DNA of 64,000 bases from RGIG4097 sp964550635 (lineage in GTDB: Bacteria; Bacillota; Clostridia; Christensenellales; CAG-917). The first letter of the stretch is position 1. Each line of letters begins with the position of its first letter. Positions 15,191 to 23,175 of this stretch are shown piece after piece. Where the stretch lies: the NCBI GenBank assembly GCA_964550635.1, contig CAZJZV010000006.1:9877-73876 (forward strand). Reading direction: 5' to 3'. Below the pieces are notes generated by a model, which did not search any database, was not told the origin of the DNA, and saw nothing but the letters and a program-made list of their open reading frames with translations. The position numbers were made by a program, and so were the translations under genes.

Positions 15191-18100
15191 TTATGCATCA
15201 ATATCGGTGATGAATTGTTGCAATGTTTCTTGTGCGTTACCGAGATAGAGATGCACACCTTCGGTGCGGGTGTAGAGCGGGTTTTCAACGCCTGCATAGC
15301 CGGGTTTAAGGTCGTAGTTGAAGATATAAATGTTCTTGCAATCTGCGACGTCAAGGACGGGCATACCGTAGATAGGAGTGCCTTCTGCGGTGTTCGCTGC
15401 GGGGTTCAAAACGTCGTTTGCACCGACAACGATAGTTGCGTCTGCGTTCTTGAATTCGGGGTTGATATCTTCCATCTCGTAGAGATCTTCGTAGTCAACG
15501 TCCGCTTCGCAAAGAAGAACGTTCATGTGTCCGGGCATACGTCCTGCAACGGGGTGAATTGCGTATTTGATCACGGTGCCGTTTGCGCGGAGTTTGTCTG
15601 CAAGTTGTTTGACAAGGTGTTGTGCTTGCGCGATTGCCATACCGTAACCGGGGACGATGACGACTTCTTTTGCATCGTTCAGGAGTGCGGCATAGTTCAC
15701 GTTTTCTGCCTTGACTTCTTCTTTCACGACTTTCTTTTCGACCTTAACTTCTGCGGGTTTGTCGATGTCGGAAATGAATTGTTGCAAGGTTTCTTGTGCG
15801 TTACCGAGATAGAGATGCACGCCTTCGGTACGGCTATAGAGCGGGTTTTCAACGCCTGCATAGCCGGGTTTAAGGTCGTAGTTGAAGATATAAATGTTCT
15901 TGCAATCTGCGACGTCAAGGACGGGCATACCGTAGATAGGAGTGCCTTCTGCGGTGTTCGCTGCGGGGTTCAAAACGTCGTTTGCACCGACAACGATAGT
16001 TGCGTCTGCGTTCTTGAATTCGGGGTTGATATCTTCCATCTCGTAGAGATCTTCGTAGTCAACGTCCGCTTCGCAAAGAAGAACGTTCATGTGTCCGGGC
16101 ATACGTCCTGCAACGGGGTGAATTGCGTATTTGATCACGGTGCCGTTTGCGCGGAGTTTGTCTGCAAGTTGTTTGACAAGGTGTTGCGCTTGTGCGATTG
16201 CCATACCGTAACCGGGGACGATGACGACTTCTTTCGCATCGTTCAGGAGTGCGGCGGGATTGCCTTCGACGATTTCTTCTTCGACTTCGTTTGCTGCAAC
16301 TTCTGCTACGACTTCGCTTTCAAGGGGTTTGTCGATATCAGAGATGAATTGTTGCAAGGTTTCTTGTGCGTTGCCAAGATAGAGATGCACGCCTTCGGTG
16401 CGGCTATAGAGCGGGTTTTCAACGCCTGCATAGCCGGGTTTAAGGTCGTAGTTGAAGATATAAATGTTCTTGCAATCTGCGACGTCAAGGACGGGCATAC
16501 CGTAGATAGGAGTGCCTTCTGCGGTGTTCGCTGCGGGGTTCAAAACGTCGTTTGCACCGACAACGATAGTTGCGTCTGCGTTCTTGAATTCGGGGTTGAT
16601 ATCTTCCATCTCGTAGAGATCTTCATATTCGACGTTTGCTTCGCAAAGAAGGACGTTCATATGTCCGGGCATACGGCCTGCAACGGGGTGAATTGCGAAT
16701 TTGATGGTTGCGCCGTTGTCGCGGAGTTTGTCTGCGAGTTGTTTGACAAGGTGTTGTGCTTGTGCGATTGCCATACCGTAACCGGGGACGATGATGACTT
16801 CTTTTGCATCGTTCAGGAGTGCGGCATAGTTGATTTCTTTTTTGACTTCGACTTTTTCTTCTTTGACGGGTTCTTCCGCTTTGACTTCGGGTGCCGCTGC
16901 GGGTGCAGGAGCGGGAGTGGTGGAAGCGGTTGCGCCGACGAGGATTGCGCCGAGTTTACGGTTCATTGCCTTGCACATGATTTGGGTGAGGAGCAAACCG
17001 GACGCACCGACGATACCGCCGACTGCGACGAGGAGCAAGTCGTTGATTGCAAGACCTGCGATTGCGCCTGCGACACCACTGAAGGAGTTGAGCAACGAAA
17101 TGGTGATAGGCATATCCGCACCACCGACGCGGATTGCGAAGATATAACCGAAGAAGGAAGAGAATATCGTGGTGAGTGCGATCATGACCGCGATGACGAT
17201 AGTCTTTTCGGTGCTACCTGCAGCAGTGATACCGTCGGTTGCGACGACTGCGAAGATAACGATACATGCAATCGTAAGCAAGAGACTGCCGATAGTCATT
17301 GCTTGGTGGCCCTTGTAGATAACGGGTTTTTGAGGAAGGATCTTGTGGAGTTTGCCCGCTGCGACGAGGGAGCCGATAAGGGTGATCATACCGACTGCGA
17401 GTGCAAGGGATGCGGTGGTGGTGGAGAAACCGTCGAAACCGGTTCCAATACCCGCCATTGCGAATGCGCCGACGATTGCGGACGCCGCGCCGCCAAGACC
17501 GTTGAGAAGTGCGACCATTTGAGGCATTTGGATCATCTTGACTTTCTTTGCAAGGATGAAGCCTGCCACGGAGCCGAGTGCGAGTCCTACGTAAAGAGTC
17601 CAAACGGATGCGATGGTGTTGCCTTGATTGCCGTAGACGATGACGAGGATGATGGAAACGAGCATGCAGATTGCGCTGACTCTGTTGCCGATTTTGGAAT
17701 ATTTGACGTTGCCCATCATAGCGATGCCGACGAGAACGCCGCAAGAGAGTGCGATTGCGAGTGCGAGATACGCCCATTGTGCGTTTGCACCGAAGACGGT
17801 GGGCAAGCAACCGATGATTGCGATCATACCCGCCGCGACGATGAGAGCCGCCGCATAAATCAATTCTTGATGGGGTGCTTTCTTCTTCGCTATCATCGCG
17901 AGCATTCTATCGGTGACCATGAAACCGCCGACGACGTTGACCATTGCAAGTGCGACTGCGATAACGCCGAGAATTGCGGAGATGACGATGCCTGCCGTAC
18001 CGCTAAAGAACAGTGACGCAGTTGCGGTGAGTGCACCGAGAACGGTGACGCCGGAGAGTGCGTTCATACCCGACATAAGCGGAGTGTGAAGAAGGCTCGG

Positions 18101-18247
18101 CACGTTGGAGATGAGTTTGTAACCGATGAGGGTTGCCGCCACGAAAACGGCGATTAGGATAAGTTGAAAATAGAGAGTTCCGTTATTAACGTTCTCTAGG
18201 CCGTAAAGCTGTTGAGCGGCTTGAGCGGCTAACAAAATGTTTGTCAT
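15191..18247 (-). CDS. pntB: NAD(P) transhydrogenase PntA2-PntB fusion with three tandem NADP-binding domains
   Basis: 1018 residues, over twice a normal PntB. Residues 20-118 are the PntA C-terminal membrane part (VPSLLHTPLMSGMNALSG); residues about 125-435 are PntB membrane domain II (MPQMVALLNGLGGAASAIVG); an Ala/Pro/Glu/Lys linker follows. Then domain III, the NADP-binding Rossmann-like unit, occurs three times: about 473-640, 664-830 and 851-1018. Each copy has VPGYGMAIAQAQ, HPVAGRMPGHMNVLL, VVGANDVLNPAA and GMPVLDV. Copies 2 and 3 differ at only about three residues; copy 1 differs at more. The charged linkers between copies differ from each other. The enzyme couples hydride transfer from NADH to NADP with proton flow. 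PntA1 lies upstream. Confidence 0.93.
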   Translation of the reverse strand: MTNILLAAQAAQQLYGLENVNNGTLYFQLILIAVFVAATLIGYKLISNVPSLLHTPLMSGMNALSGVTVLGALTATASLFFSGTAGIVISAILGVIAVALAMVNVVGGFMVTDRMLAMIAKKKAPHQELIYAAALIVAAGMIAIIGCLPTVFGANAQWAYLALAIALSCGVLVGIAMMGNVKYSKIGNRVSAICMLVSIILVIVYGNQGNTIASVWTLYVGLALGSVAGFILAKKVKMIQMPQMVALLNGLGGAASAIVGAFAMAGIGTGFDGFSTTTASLALAVGMITLIGSLVAAGKLHKILPQKPVIYKGHQAMTIGSLLLTIACIVIFAVVATDGITAAGSTEKTIVIAVMIALTTIFSSFFGYIFAIRVGGADMPITISLLNSFSGVAGAIAGLAINDLLLVAVGGIVGASGLLLTQIMCKAMNRKLGAILVGATASTTPAPAPAAAPEVKAEEPVKEEKVEVKKEINYAALLNDAKEVIIVPGYGMAIAQAQHLVKQLADKLRDNGATIKFAIHPVAGRMPGHMNVLLCEANVEYEDLYEMEDINPEFKNADATIVVGANDVLNPAANTAEGTPIYGMPVLDVADCKNIYIFNYDLKPGYAGVENPLYSRTEGVHLYLGNAQETLQQFISDIDKPLESEVVAEVAANEVEEEIVEGNPAALLNDAKEVVIVPGYGMAIAQAQHLVKQLADKLRANGTVIKYAIHPVAGRMPGHMNVLLCEADVDYEDLYEMEDINPEFKNADATIVVGANDVLNPAANTAEGTPIYGMPVLDVADCKNIYIFNYDLKPGYAGVENPLYSRTEGVHLYLGNAQETLQQFISDIDKPAEVKVEKKVVKEEVKAENVNYAALLNDAKEVVIVPGYGMAIAQAQHLVKQLADKLRANGTVIKYAIHPVAGRMPGHMNVLLCEADVDYEDLYEMEDINPEFKNADATIVVGANDVLNPAANTAEGTPIYGMPVLDVADCKNIYIFNYDLKPGYAGVENPLYTRTEGVHLYLGNAQETLQQFITDIDA
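15194..15691 (-). repeat. Transhydrogenase domain III, copy 3
   Basis: DNA repeat encoding residues about 853-1018; nearly identical to copy 2. Confidence 0.85.
15758..16255 (-). repeat. Transhydrogenase domain III, copy 2
   Basis: DNA repeat encoding residues about 665-830; nearly base-identical to copy 3 over long stretches. Confidence 0.85.
16328..16825 (-). repeat. Transhydrogenase domain III, copy 1
   Basis: DNA repeat encoding residues about 475-640; the most diverged copy (for example RDNGATIKF where the others have RANGTVIKY). Confidence 0.85.
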
Positions 18248-18284
18248 AATTTCTCTTCCTTATAATATTTGCTTATTTACACCG

Positions 18285-18328
18285 AAACGCAGGTTTATTT
18301 GTCGGTTGGGATAGATAAACTTGCGTTT
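18285..18328. other. Hairpin upstream of the transhydrogenase fusion gene
   Basis: AAACGCAGGTTTAT pairs with ATAAACTTGCGTTT (one mismatch) around a 16-base loop, 38 bases before the fusion start. No T-tract follows on the minus strand, so it looks like an mRNA structure between two cistrons rather than a terminator. Confidence 0.45.
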
Positions 18329-18350
18329 TCAGAATGTTTTCGAGATAAGG

Positions 18351-18374
18351 TTTCCCGCCCAAACGGGCGGGAAA
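18351..18374. other. GC-rich hairpin after pntA1
   Basis: Ten-base perfect stem TTTCCCGCCC / GGGCGGGAAA with an AAAC loop, 12 bases past the pntA1 stop. With no T-tract it could stabilise the pntA1 message or cause partial termination. Confidence 0.5.
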
Positions 18375-18385
18375 CGTGAATTATC

Positions 18386-19552
18386 TTAGAGACCCATTGC
18401 CTCTCTTGCGCCCTTGTGAACGATTTCGCCGTTCAAAGTGACGAGGATGCTTTGGACGATTTCGTCGTCCATGTCGAGTTTGACTTCGCCGTCCTTCGCG
18501 AGGAAGTGGAGAAGATTGTAAATGTTGTAGGAGAACATCCAAGTGGAGCTGGTAGGAAGTTGTCCGGGAATATTCTTGATACCTTCGATGACGACGTCGT
18601 GTTTGATGTCGCGGATGCCGGGAGTGGTGATTGCGCAGTTTCCGCCTTGGTCGATGGAAATGTCGACGATTGCAGAACCGGGTTTCATGGTTGCGACCAT
18701 TTCATCGGTAAGAAGCGTAGGTGCGAGTTGTCCTTGGAGGAGTGCGGAGCAGAAGATGATGTCTGCATTCTTGACTGCGTCTGCGAGTGCTTCTCTTTCC
18801 TTTTCGAGCCATTCTTCGGGAAGACGTTTTGCATATTCAACGATACCGACTTTTCTGACTGCGATTTCTTCGGGAACGCCGGTGGGGACGATCTTCGCGC
18901 CGAGGGACATTGCTTGTTCGTTTGCGGACGGACGGATATCTGCGGAGTAGACTTGTGCGCCGAGTCCTTTTGCGGTTGCGACTGCTCTAAGGCCTGCAAC
19001 ACCGGTGCCGAGAACGAGAACGTTGCTGGGTTTGATTACGCCGACTGCGGTGCCGATAAGGGGCATGAACTTGGGGATATCGCTTGCGCCCATGAGGATG
19101 CCTTTGTAGCCTGCGCAAGTGGACATGGAGGAAAGTGCGTCCATGGATTGTGCTCTGGAAATACGAGGCACACCGTCAAGGGTAAGACCGATAACGCCTT
19201 GTGCTGCCATATCTTTGACCATTTGATGGTTGACGGGAGATGCGGGATGGATGAAGGTGATGAGATATTGACCTTTGTGCATCATCGCGATTTCGTGTTT
19301 GCCTTTTTGTTCGTTGAAGAGAGGTTCCTTAACCTTGAGGATGACGTCTGCTTTTGCAAAGATTTCTTCGCAGTCTTCGACGATGGTTGCGCCTGCTTCG
19401 ACGTATTGTGCGTCAGAGTAGAAAGAGCCTTTGCCTGCGTTCTTTTCAACGAGGACGGTTGCGCCGTCTGCTACCATCTTTTTGACGGTTTCGGGGATTG
19501 CCGCTACACGAGCTTCGTCGTGCATGATTTCCTTGGGGATACCAACTATCAT
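18386..19552 (-). CDS. pntA: NAD(P) transhydrogenase alpha subunit part 1 (NAD-binding domain I)
   Basis: 388 residues, the soluble NADH-binding domain I only. It starts MIVGIPKEIMHDEARVA like all PntA/alanine dehydrogenase proteins, has the transhydrogenase signature SRAQSMDALSSMSTCAGYKG and the Rossmann loop VLVLGTGVAGLRA. No membrane helices: those are on the fused downstream protein, so the split is domain I alone plus the rest as one chain. GGAG lies seven bases before the ATG. It follows the Lrp-type regulator gene by 62 bases and precedes the fusion gene by 138 bases. Confidence 0.92.
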   Translation of the reverse strand: MIVGIPKEIMHDEARVAAIPETVKKMVADGATVLVEKNAGKGSFYSDAQYVEAGATIVEDCEEIFAKADVILKVKEPLFNEQKGKHEIAMMHKGQYLITFIHPASPVNHQMVKDMAAQGVIGLTLDGVPRISRAQSMDALSSMSTCAGYKGILMGASDIPKFMPLIGTAVGVIKPSNVLVLGTGVAGLRAVATAKGLGAQVYSADIRPSANEQAMSLGAKIVPTGVPEEIAVRKVGIVEYAKRLPEEWLEKEREALADAVKNADIIFCSALLQGQLAPTLLTDEMVATMKPGSAIVDISIDQGGNCAITTPGIRDIKHDVVIEGIKNIPGQLPTSSTWMFSYNIYNLLHFLAKDGEVKLDMDDEIVQSILVTLNGEIVHKGAREAMGL

Positions 19553-19614
19553 AATTTTTCTCCTTTTATTTTGGGTTTTGCCCAGTTTTTTTATTTATAT
19601 TGCCCTAACGGGTG

Positions 19615-20055
19615 CTACGGTTGCGCCACCGTGACTTTCGGTGACGAGAAGACGATATTCGTCTTCGTTTTGGACACGCCGGGAATACTCTTTATGGAAT
19701 TGAGCACGCCTTCAAGTGTTTTAGTGCTGTCGGTGACGACCTTCAGGAAATAGTCGTATTCACCTGCGATATAAAGGCATTCGGTGACGTGAGGGTTTGC
19801 GGTGACGGTTTCGATGAAAACGCCGTTATATTTTGGGTTTTCGATCGCGACGGTCATGATTGCAAAGACATCCTTATTGATTTTCTGGGGATCGAGAATT
19901 GCGGTGTAGCCCTTGATCGTGCCGCTTGCTTCGAGTTTTCTCACTCTTTCTATGACGGCAGACGTGGAGAGTTTTACTTTTTCGGCAATCTCCGAAAAGC
20001 TTACTCTTGCGTTTTTGGTCAAACACCTTAAAATTTTCAAGTCCAGATTATCCAA
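19615..20055 (-). CDS. Lrp/AsnC-family regulator
   Basis: 146 residues from a TTG start. N-terminal winged helix: LDNLDLKILRCLTKNARVSFSEIAEKVKLSTSAVIERVRKLE; C-terminal RAM/ligand domain with FAIMTVAIENPKY, VTECLYIAGEYDYFLKVV and PGVSKTKTNIVFS. The TTG at 20055 has GGGGG five bases upstream and gives the usual short N-terminus; an upstream GTG at 20091 would overlap the promoter -10/-35 region. First gene of the transhydrogenase operon, so it probably senses an amino acid or related ligand and controls its own operon. Confidence 0.88.
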   Translation of the reverse strand: MDNLDLKILRCLTKNARVSFSEIAEKVKLSTSAVIERVRKLEASGTIKGYTAILDPQKINKDVFAIMTVAIENPKYNGVFIETVTANPHVTECLYIAGEYDYFLKVVTDSTKTLEGVLNSIKSIPGVSKTKTNIVFSSPKVTVAQP

Positions 20056-20074
20056 GGTCGCCCCCTTTTTTAAT

Positions 20075-20103
20075 ATTGTATCATCGCGCACGCATAAAGT
20101 AAA
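20075..20103 (-). promoter_or_regulatory. Predicted promoter of the lrp-pnt operon
   Basis: Minus-strand TTTACT, 17-base spacer, TACAAT. It places the transcript start near 20068, only about 12 bases before the TTG start codon at 20055. The 341-base gap 20056-20396 otherwise holds only AT-rich sequence and the hairpin at 20254. Confidence 0.55.
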
Positions 20104-20249
20104 TAGTAATTTTGCAAAAAATTTTCGGTATTTTTGAGTTTTTACCGAAAAATTTTCGGTTTAATCAAAAAAACCTACTAAAAAATATTTTACAATTGGA
20201 CTAATAAAACCACAAAATAGTGGGGTTTTCACCCTTATTTTGCTACGAA

Positions 20250-20269
20250 AAAATCCGACAATCGTCGGA
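20250..20269 (-). terminator. Terminator downstream of the second two-component system
   Basis: Minus strand: stem TCCGAC / GTCGGA with a four-base loop followed by six T. It is about 130 bases beyond the kinase stop codon. Confidence 0.7.
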
Positions 20270-20396
20270 CTTTGTGTGGTTATACCGCAAAATTTGCGGT
20301 CTTGTTTTCGGTGTTTTTTAGGGCGATTTTCGGACTTTTTCCGCGGTTTTTCACCCCGTTTTCAACCGCTTTTTCTATCGTTTTTCGGTCGATTTT

Positions 20397-21554
20397 TTAA
20401 TATCCGTACAGTTTGTTCGTGAACGCTACCGCCACAATATCCGCCACCCATATTATCGGACACAAGAAGAAAGAAATCCAAGCGGTTATCGCGTCAGAAT
20501 ATCTCTCCGTTTCACACGCGCGTATTATCCTATATATTACGCTCGTCAGGAAAAAGCCAATTGTGAGCATAAGAAGTTTTTCAACGCGGGGCATCTTGTC
20601 AAAGATTTTCGTGCCTTTCAGCATTTCGTCTTCGATTGGCAGACAGACGGTGAAACGACTCCCCTTTCCGACTTCACTCTTGACTTTTATCTCACCGCCG
20701 TGTTCTTCCACGTACTCTTTTGCGGTGTAGAGTCCGAGCCCGGAACTGTTCGACGTAGAGCGCGACTTGTCCACCATAAAGTACTTGTCGAAAATATGCG
20801 GCAGATCTTCTTTGGATATACCCTTTCCGTTATCCTTGACGGTGATTTTGTAGTGCTTTGCGGTCTTTGAAAACGAGATTTTTATACTCCCGCCTTCGTC
20901 CGTATATTTCACCGCGTTCGTGATGATATTCTGCACTATACTTGCAAGTATGCTTTCGTCCCCGTAGACGAATCCTTTTTTAGGTTTGCCGACGGTGTAT
21001 TCGATATTTTTTCTTTTGGCGACGACGGAGTATTTTTCGCATTCCGCCGTGAAAAACTCTCTGCAATCCACTTTCACGAAATGGCGTTCTTGTTTCGCTC
21101 TGCGGTTTGCTTCGACGATTCCCACGACTTGCTCGTTCATTTCCTGCGCTTTCTCGTAAATCAAAGTGGGATAGTCCTTGTCTGCCATACCCGCCTGTAT
21201 ACATTCCGCATACCCCGCGATGACTGCAAGCGGAGTTTTCATATCGTGCGCTACGCTTGCGACGTCCGTAGAGAGTCTGCGCTCTTTTTCTTCGGTCTTA
21301 TCGCGGTAGTCGCGCAAACCTCTGCGCAAAATTTCGAGTTCGCGAAGCAACTGTCTGTCCGCACCTTCCACAACGATAGGTGCGTCGTAATTTCCTTCCG
21401 CAAGTCGTCTTACGACACCGACGGTGTAGGCGCGTTTTCTCTCGTGATATATCACGTTATTATCCGCGGTTTTCTCATCGGACGGCAAAACGCTCGCAGT
21501 ATTTTCTGCGAGCGGAGTTTCGTTCAAGTTTTTATCGTCGTTTAGGCTTGCCAT
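20397..21554 (-). CDS. Sensor histidine kinase with C-terminal membrane anchor
   Basis: About 385 residues from the ATG at 21554 (391 from 21572; neither has a clear ribosome site because the start overlaps the end of the regulator gene). No N-terminal membrane helix. A HAMP-like linker (VVRRLAEGNYDAPI) leads to the H box SVAHDMKTPLAVIAGYAE and an HATPase domain with QNIITNAVKYTD, DNGKGISKED and SSGLGLYTAKEY. Two hydrophobic helices follow at the very C-terminus (LLMLTIGFFLTSVIYRI, ISFFLCPIIWVADIVAVAF). This reversed order is unusual. Pairs with the regulator immediately upstream. Confidence 0.85.
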   Translation of the reverse strand: MASLNDDKNLNETPLAENTASVLPSDEKTADNNVIYHERKRAYTVGVVRRLAEGNYDAPIVVEGADRQLLRELEILRRGLRDYRDKTEEKERRLSTDVASVAHDMKTPLAVIAGYAECIQAGMADKDYPTLIYEKAQEMNEQVVGIVEANRRAKQERHFVKVDCREFFTAECEKYSVVAKRKNIEYTVGKPKKGFVYGDESILASIVQNIITNAVKYTDEGGSIKISFSKTAKHYKITVKDNGKGISKEDLPHIFDKYFMVDKSRSTSNSSGLGLYTAKEYVEEHGGEIKVKSEVGKGSRFTVCLPIEDEMLKGTKIFDKMPRVEKLLMLTIGFFLTSVIYRIIRACETERYSDAITAWISFFLCPIIWVADIVAVAFTNKLYGY

Positions 21555-22219
21555 TTGTAGCCGAGTCCCCATACGGTCACGACGTTTTTCACGCCGACTT
21601 TTCCGAGTTTGTCGCGGAGTCTTGCAATTGTCACCGCAACCGTGTTTTCATCGATATATTCGTCGATTCCCCAAACCGCGTCGATGAGTTGCTGTTTGCT
21701 GAAAATTCTGTCCGAATTTAAGGTGAGATAGTCGAGAATTTTGAATTCCTTTGCGGTGAGCGGAAGAACTTCATCGTTCACTCTCGCTTCGTAGCGGTCG
21801 GAAATCACGGTGAGTGCGCCGTAATGACGCTCGTTTGTCGTCTGCCTTGAATTGAAATCGTAATATCTTCTCAACTGCGCGTTCACTCTGCAAACCATTT
21901 CGTTGTTTGAAAACGGCTTGGTGATATAGTCGTCCGCGCCCAGTTCGAACATACGCACCTTGTCTTCTTCCGCCACTTTCGCGGACACGACGATGATAGG
22001 TATATTCATCTCACCGCGAAGAGTTTTGCACACTTCGTATCCGTCCACTACGGGCATCATTATGTCGAGAAGAAGAAGGTCGGGTTTCAACGCACGCGCA
22101 AGGTTGAGCGCGTCCTTTCCGTCGAACGCCTGATAGACGGTATGTCCCGCTTTTTGCAGGAAGTTGCGCATTATGTCTGATAATTCGATATTGTCTTCGG
22201 CTATAAGTATTTTTCTCAT
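21542..22219 (-). CDS. OmpR-family response regulator
   Basis: 225 residues. Receiver with AEDN, phospho-acceptor Asp52 in LLLLDIMMPVVDGYEV, VSAK and TKPFS; winged-helix domain with LTAKEFKILDYL and VTVWGLGYKWQA. Start at 22219 follows AGAGG; the earlier ATG at 22246 would add nine residues before the canonical MRKILIAEDN. Its 3' end overlaps the kinase gene. The signal and target genes are unknown. Confidence 0.9.
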   Translation of the reverse strand: MRKILIAEDNIELSDIMRNFLQKAGHTVYQAFDGKDALNLARALKPDLLLLDIMMPVVDGYEVCKTLRGEMNIPIIVVSAKVAEEDKVRMFELGADDYITKPFSNNEMVCRVNAQLRRYYDFNSRQTTNERHYGALTVISDRYEARVNDEVLPLTAKEFKILDYLTLNSDRIFSKQQLIDAVWGIDEYIDENTVAVTIARLRDKLGKVGVKNVVTVWGLGYKWQA

Positions 22220-22329
22220 TTCAAACCTCTTTTCCTTATTATACAACGGATTTAATTAGATTTCCATACCTAAATTGAAATGGAACGTTTTTTTATTTAG
22301 AACGATTGTCGTTTCCGTTTATTGCCGTC

Positions 22330-23172
22330 CTAATTCTCATCCGCAAAATATTTGTCGTAGGAGTGCTTGCAGTAGGCGGAGTGTTTCCCTTGTTGTCTTG
22401 CGGGCTCCGCCGAAAAGTCGTAACATCCGTTCACTCTCCAACCGTTGAGTATTCCGATAGAAATCGCGTCCTTGGGGCAACCAAAAGAACATCTCGTGCA
22501 CATAACGCACTCGTTGCCAAACTCGAACTTTCCGTCCTTGTAGGTGATATTGTTTTCGGGGCAACCCTTCACGCACTTCATACAATGCACGCACTTATCG
22601 TCGTCCACCTTGAAGTATTTGCCGTTGATTTTCATCGCCACGTGCTCGATCCTGAAAAGCCAAGCGATGAACGAGCCGAAAGGAATGCGAGAGAGTTTGT
22701 GAGTCTTGCCGTCCACCACCTTATCCACGTCGTCGGGGACTGCGCGCACAAGCTTACGATACATAAGCGCAGCCATTCCGTCGTCGTGTCTGAAAATCAT
22801 ATTGTAGGGCATAACGTAGTGAAATTCGCTCGTGAGCGTATACCCTTTTTTGCCGAGAATTTTCATCAATTTCAAGGATGAAATATTGTTGATTGCAAGT
22901 GGTTCGCCCGACGTCTTGACGATGAAGATTTTCTTGTCCGCACTTTCCATACGCTTTGCAAAATCAAGGACGATTTGCGGTGCGTTGAAACCGTGCACGG
23001 GATAACCGAAACCGACGAAATCGAAGTCTTTCGGGGAAGGAATTTCACACCCCGCGGTGATTTTCACAAGGGTTGTTTCCACCCCGTAATTTGCAAAATT
23101 TTTCTTGTATTCAAGCACCGCTTTTTCGGTGTTGCCCGTTCCAGAAAAATAGTAGATAATCGCAGTTCTCAT
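22330..23172 (-). CDS. EFR1-family flavodoxin-ferredoxin fusion
   Basis: 280 residues. N-terminal flavodoxin-like domain with the FMN loop SGTGNT (residues 10-15); C-terminal bacterial ferredoxin with two [4Fe-4S] sites: C194-X2-C-X2-C-X3-CP and C222-X2-C-X2-C-X3-CP. This combination defines EFR1-type electron-transfer proteins of anaerobes. It is soluble. It lies three bases downstream of the epimerase gene on the same strand, so the two are co-transcribed, and it may supply electrons to a redox step linked to that enzyme; partners are not known. Confidence 0.88.
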   Translation of the reverse strand: MRTAIIYYFSGTGNTEKAVLEYKKNFANYGVETTLVKITAGCEIPSPKDFDFVGFGYPVHGFNAPQIVLDFAKRMESADKKIFIVKTSGEPLAINNISSLKLMKILGKKGYTLTSEFHYVMPYNMIFRHDDGMAALMYRKLVRAVPDDVDKVVDGKTHKLSRIPFGSFIAWLFRIEHVAMKINGKYFKVDDDKCVHCMKCVKGCPENNITYKDGKFEFGNECVMCTRCSFGCPKDAISIGILNGWRVNGCYDFSAEPARQQGKHSAYCKHSYDKYFADEN

Positions 23173-23175
23173 AGT

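Noticed and set aside
15215..18016. Plus-strand open frame of 933 codons antisense to the transhydrogenase
   Set aside because: Rich in Cys, Asp and His with no domain, and it mirrors the triplication of the real gene. Codon usage of the real gene avoids codons whose complement is a stop, which creates such shadows.
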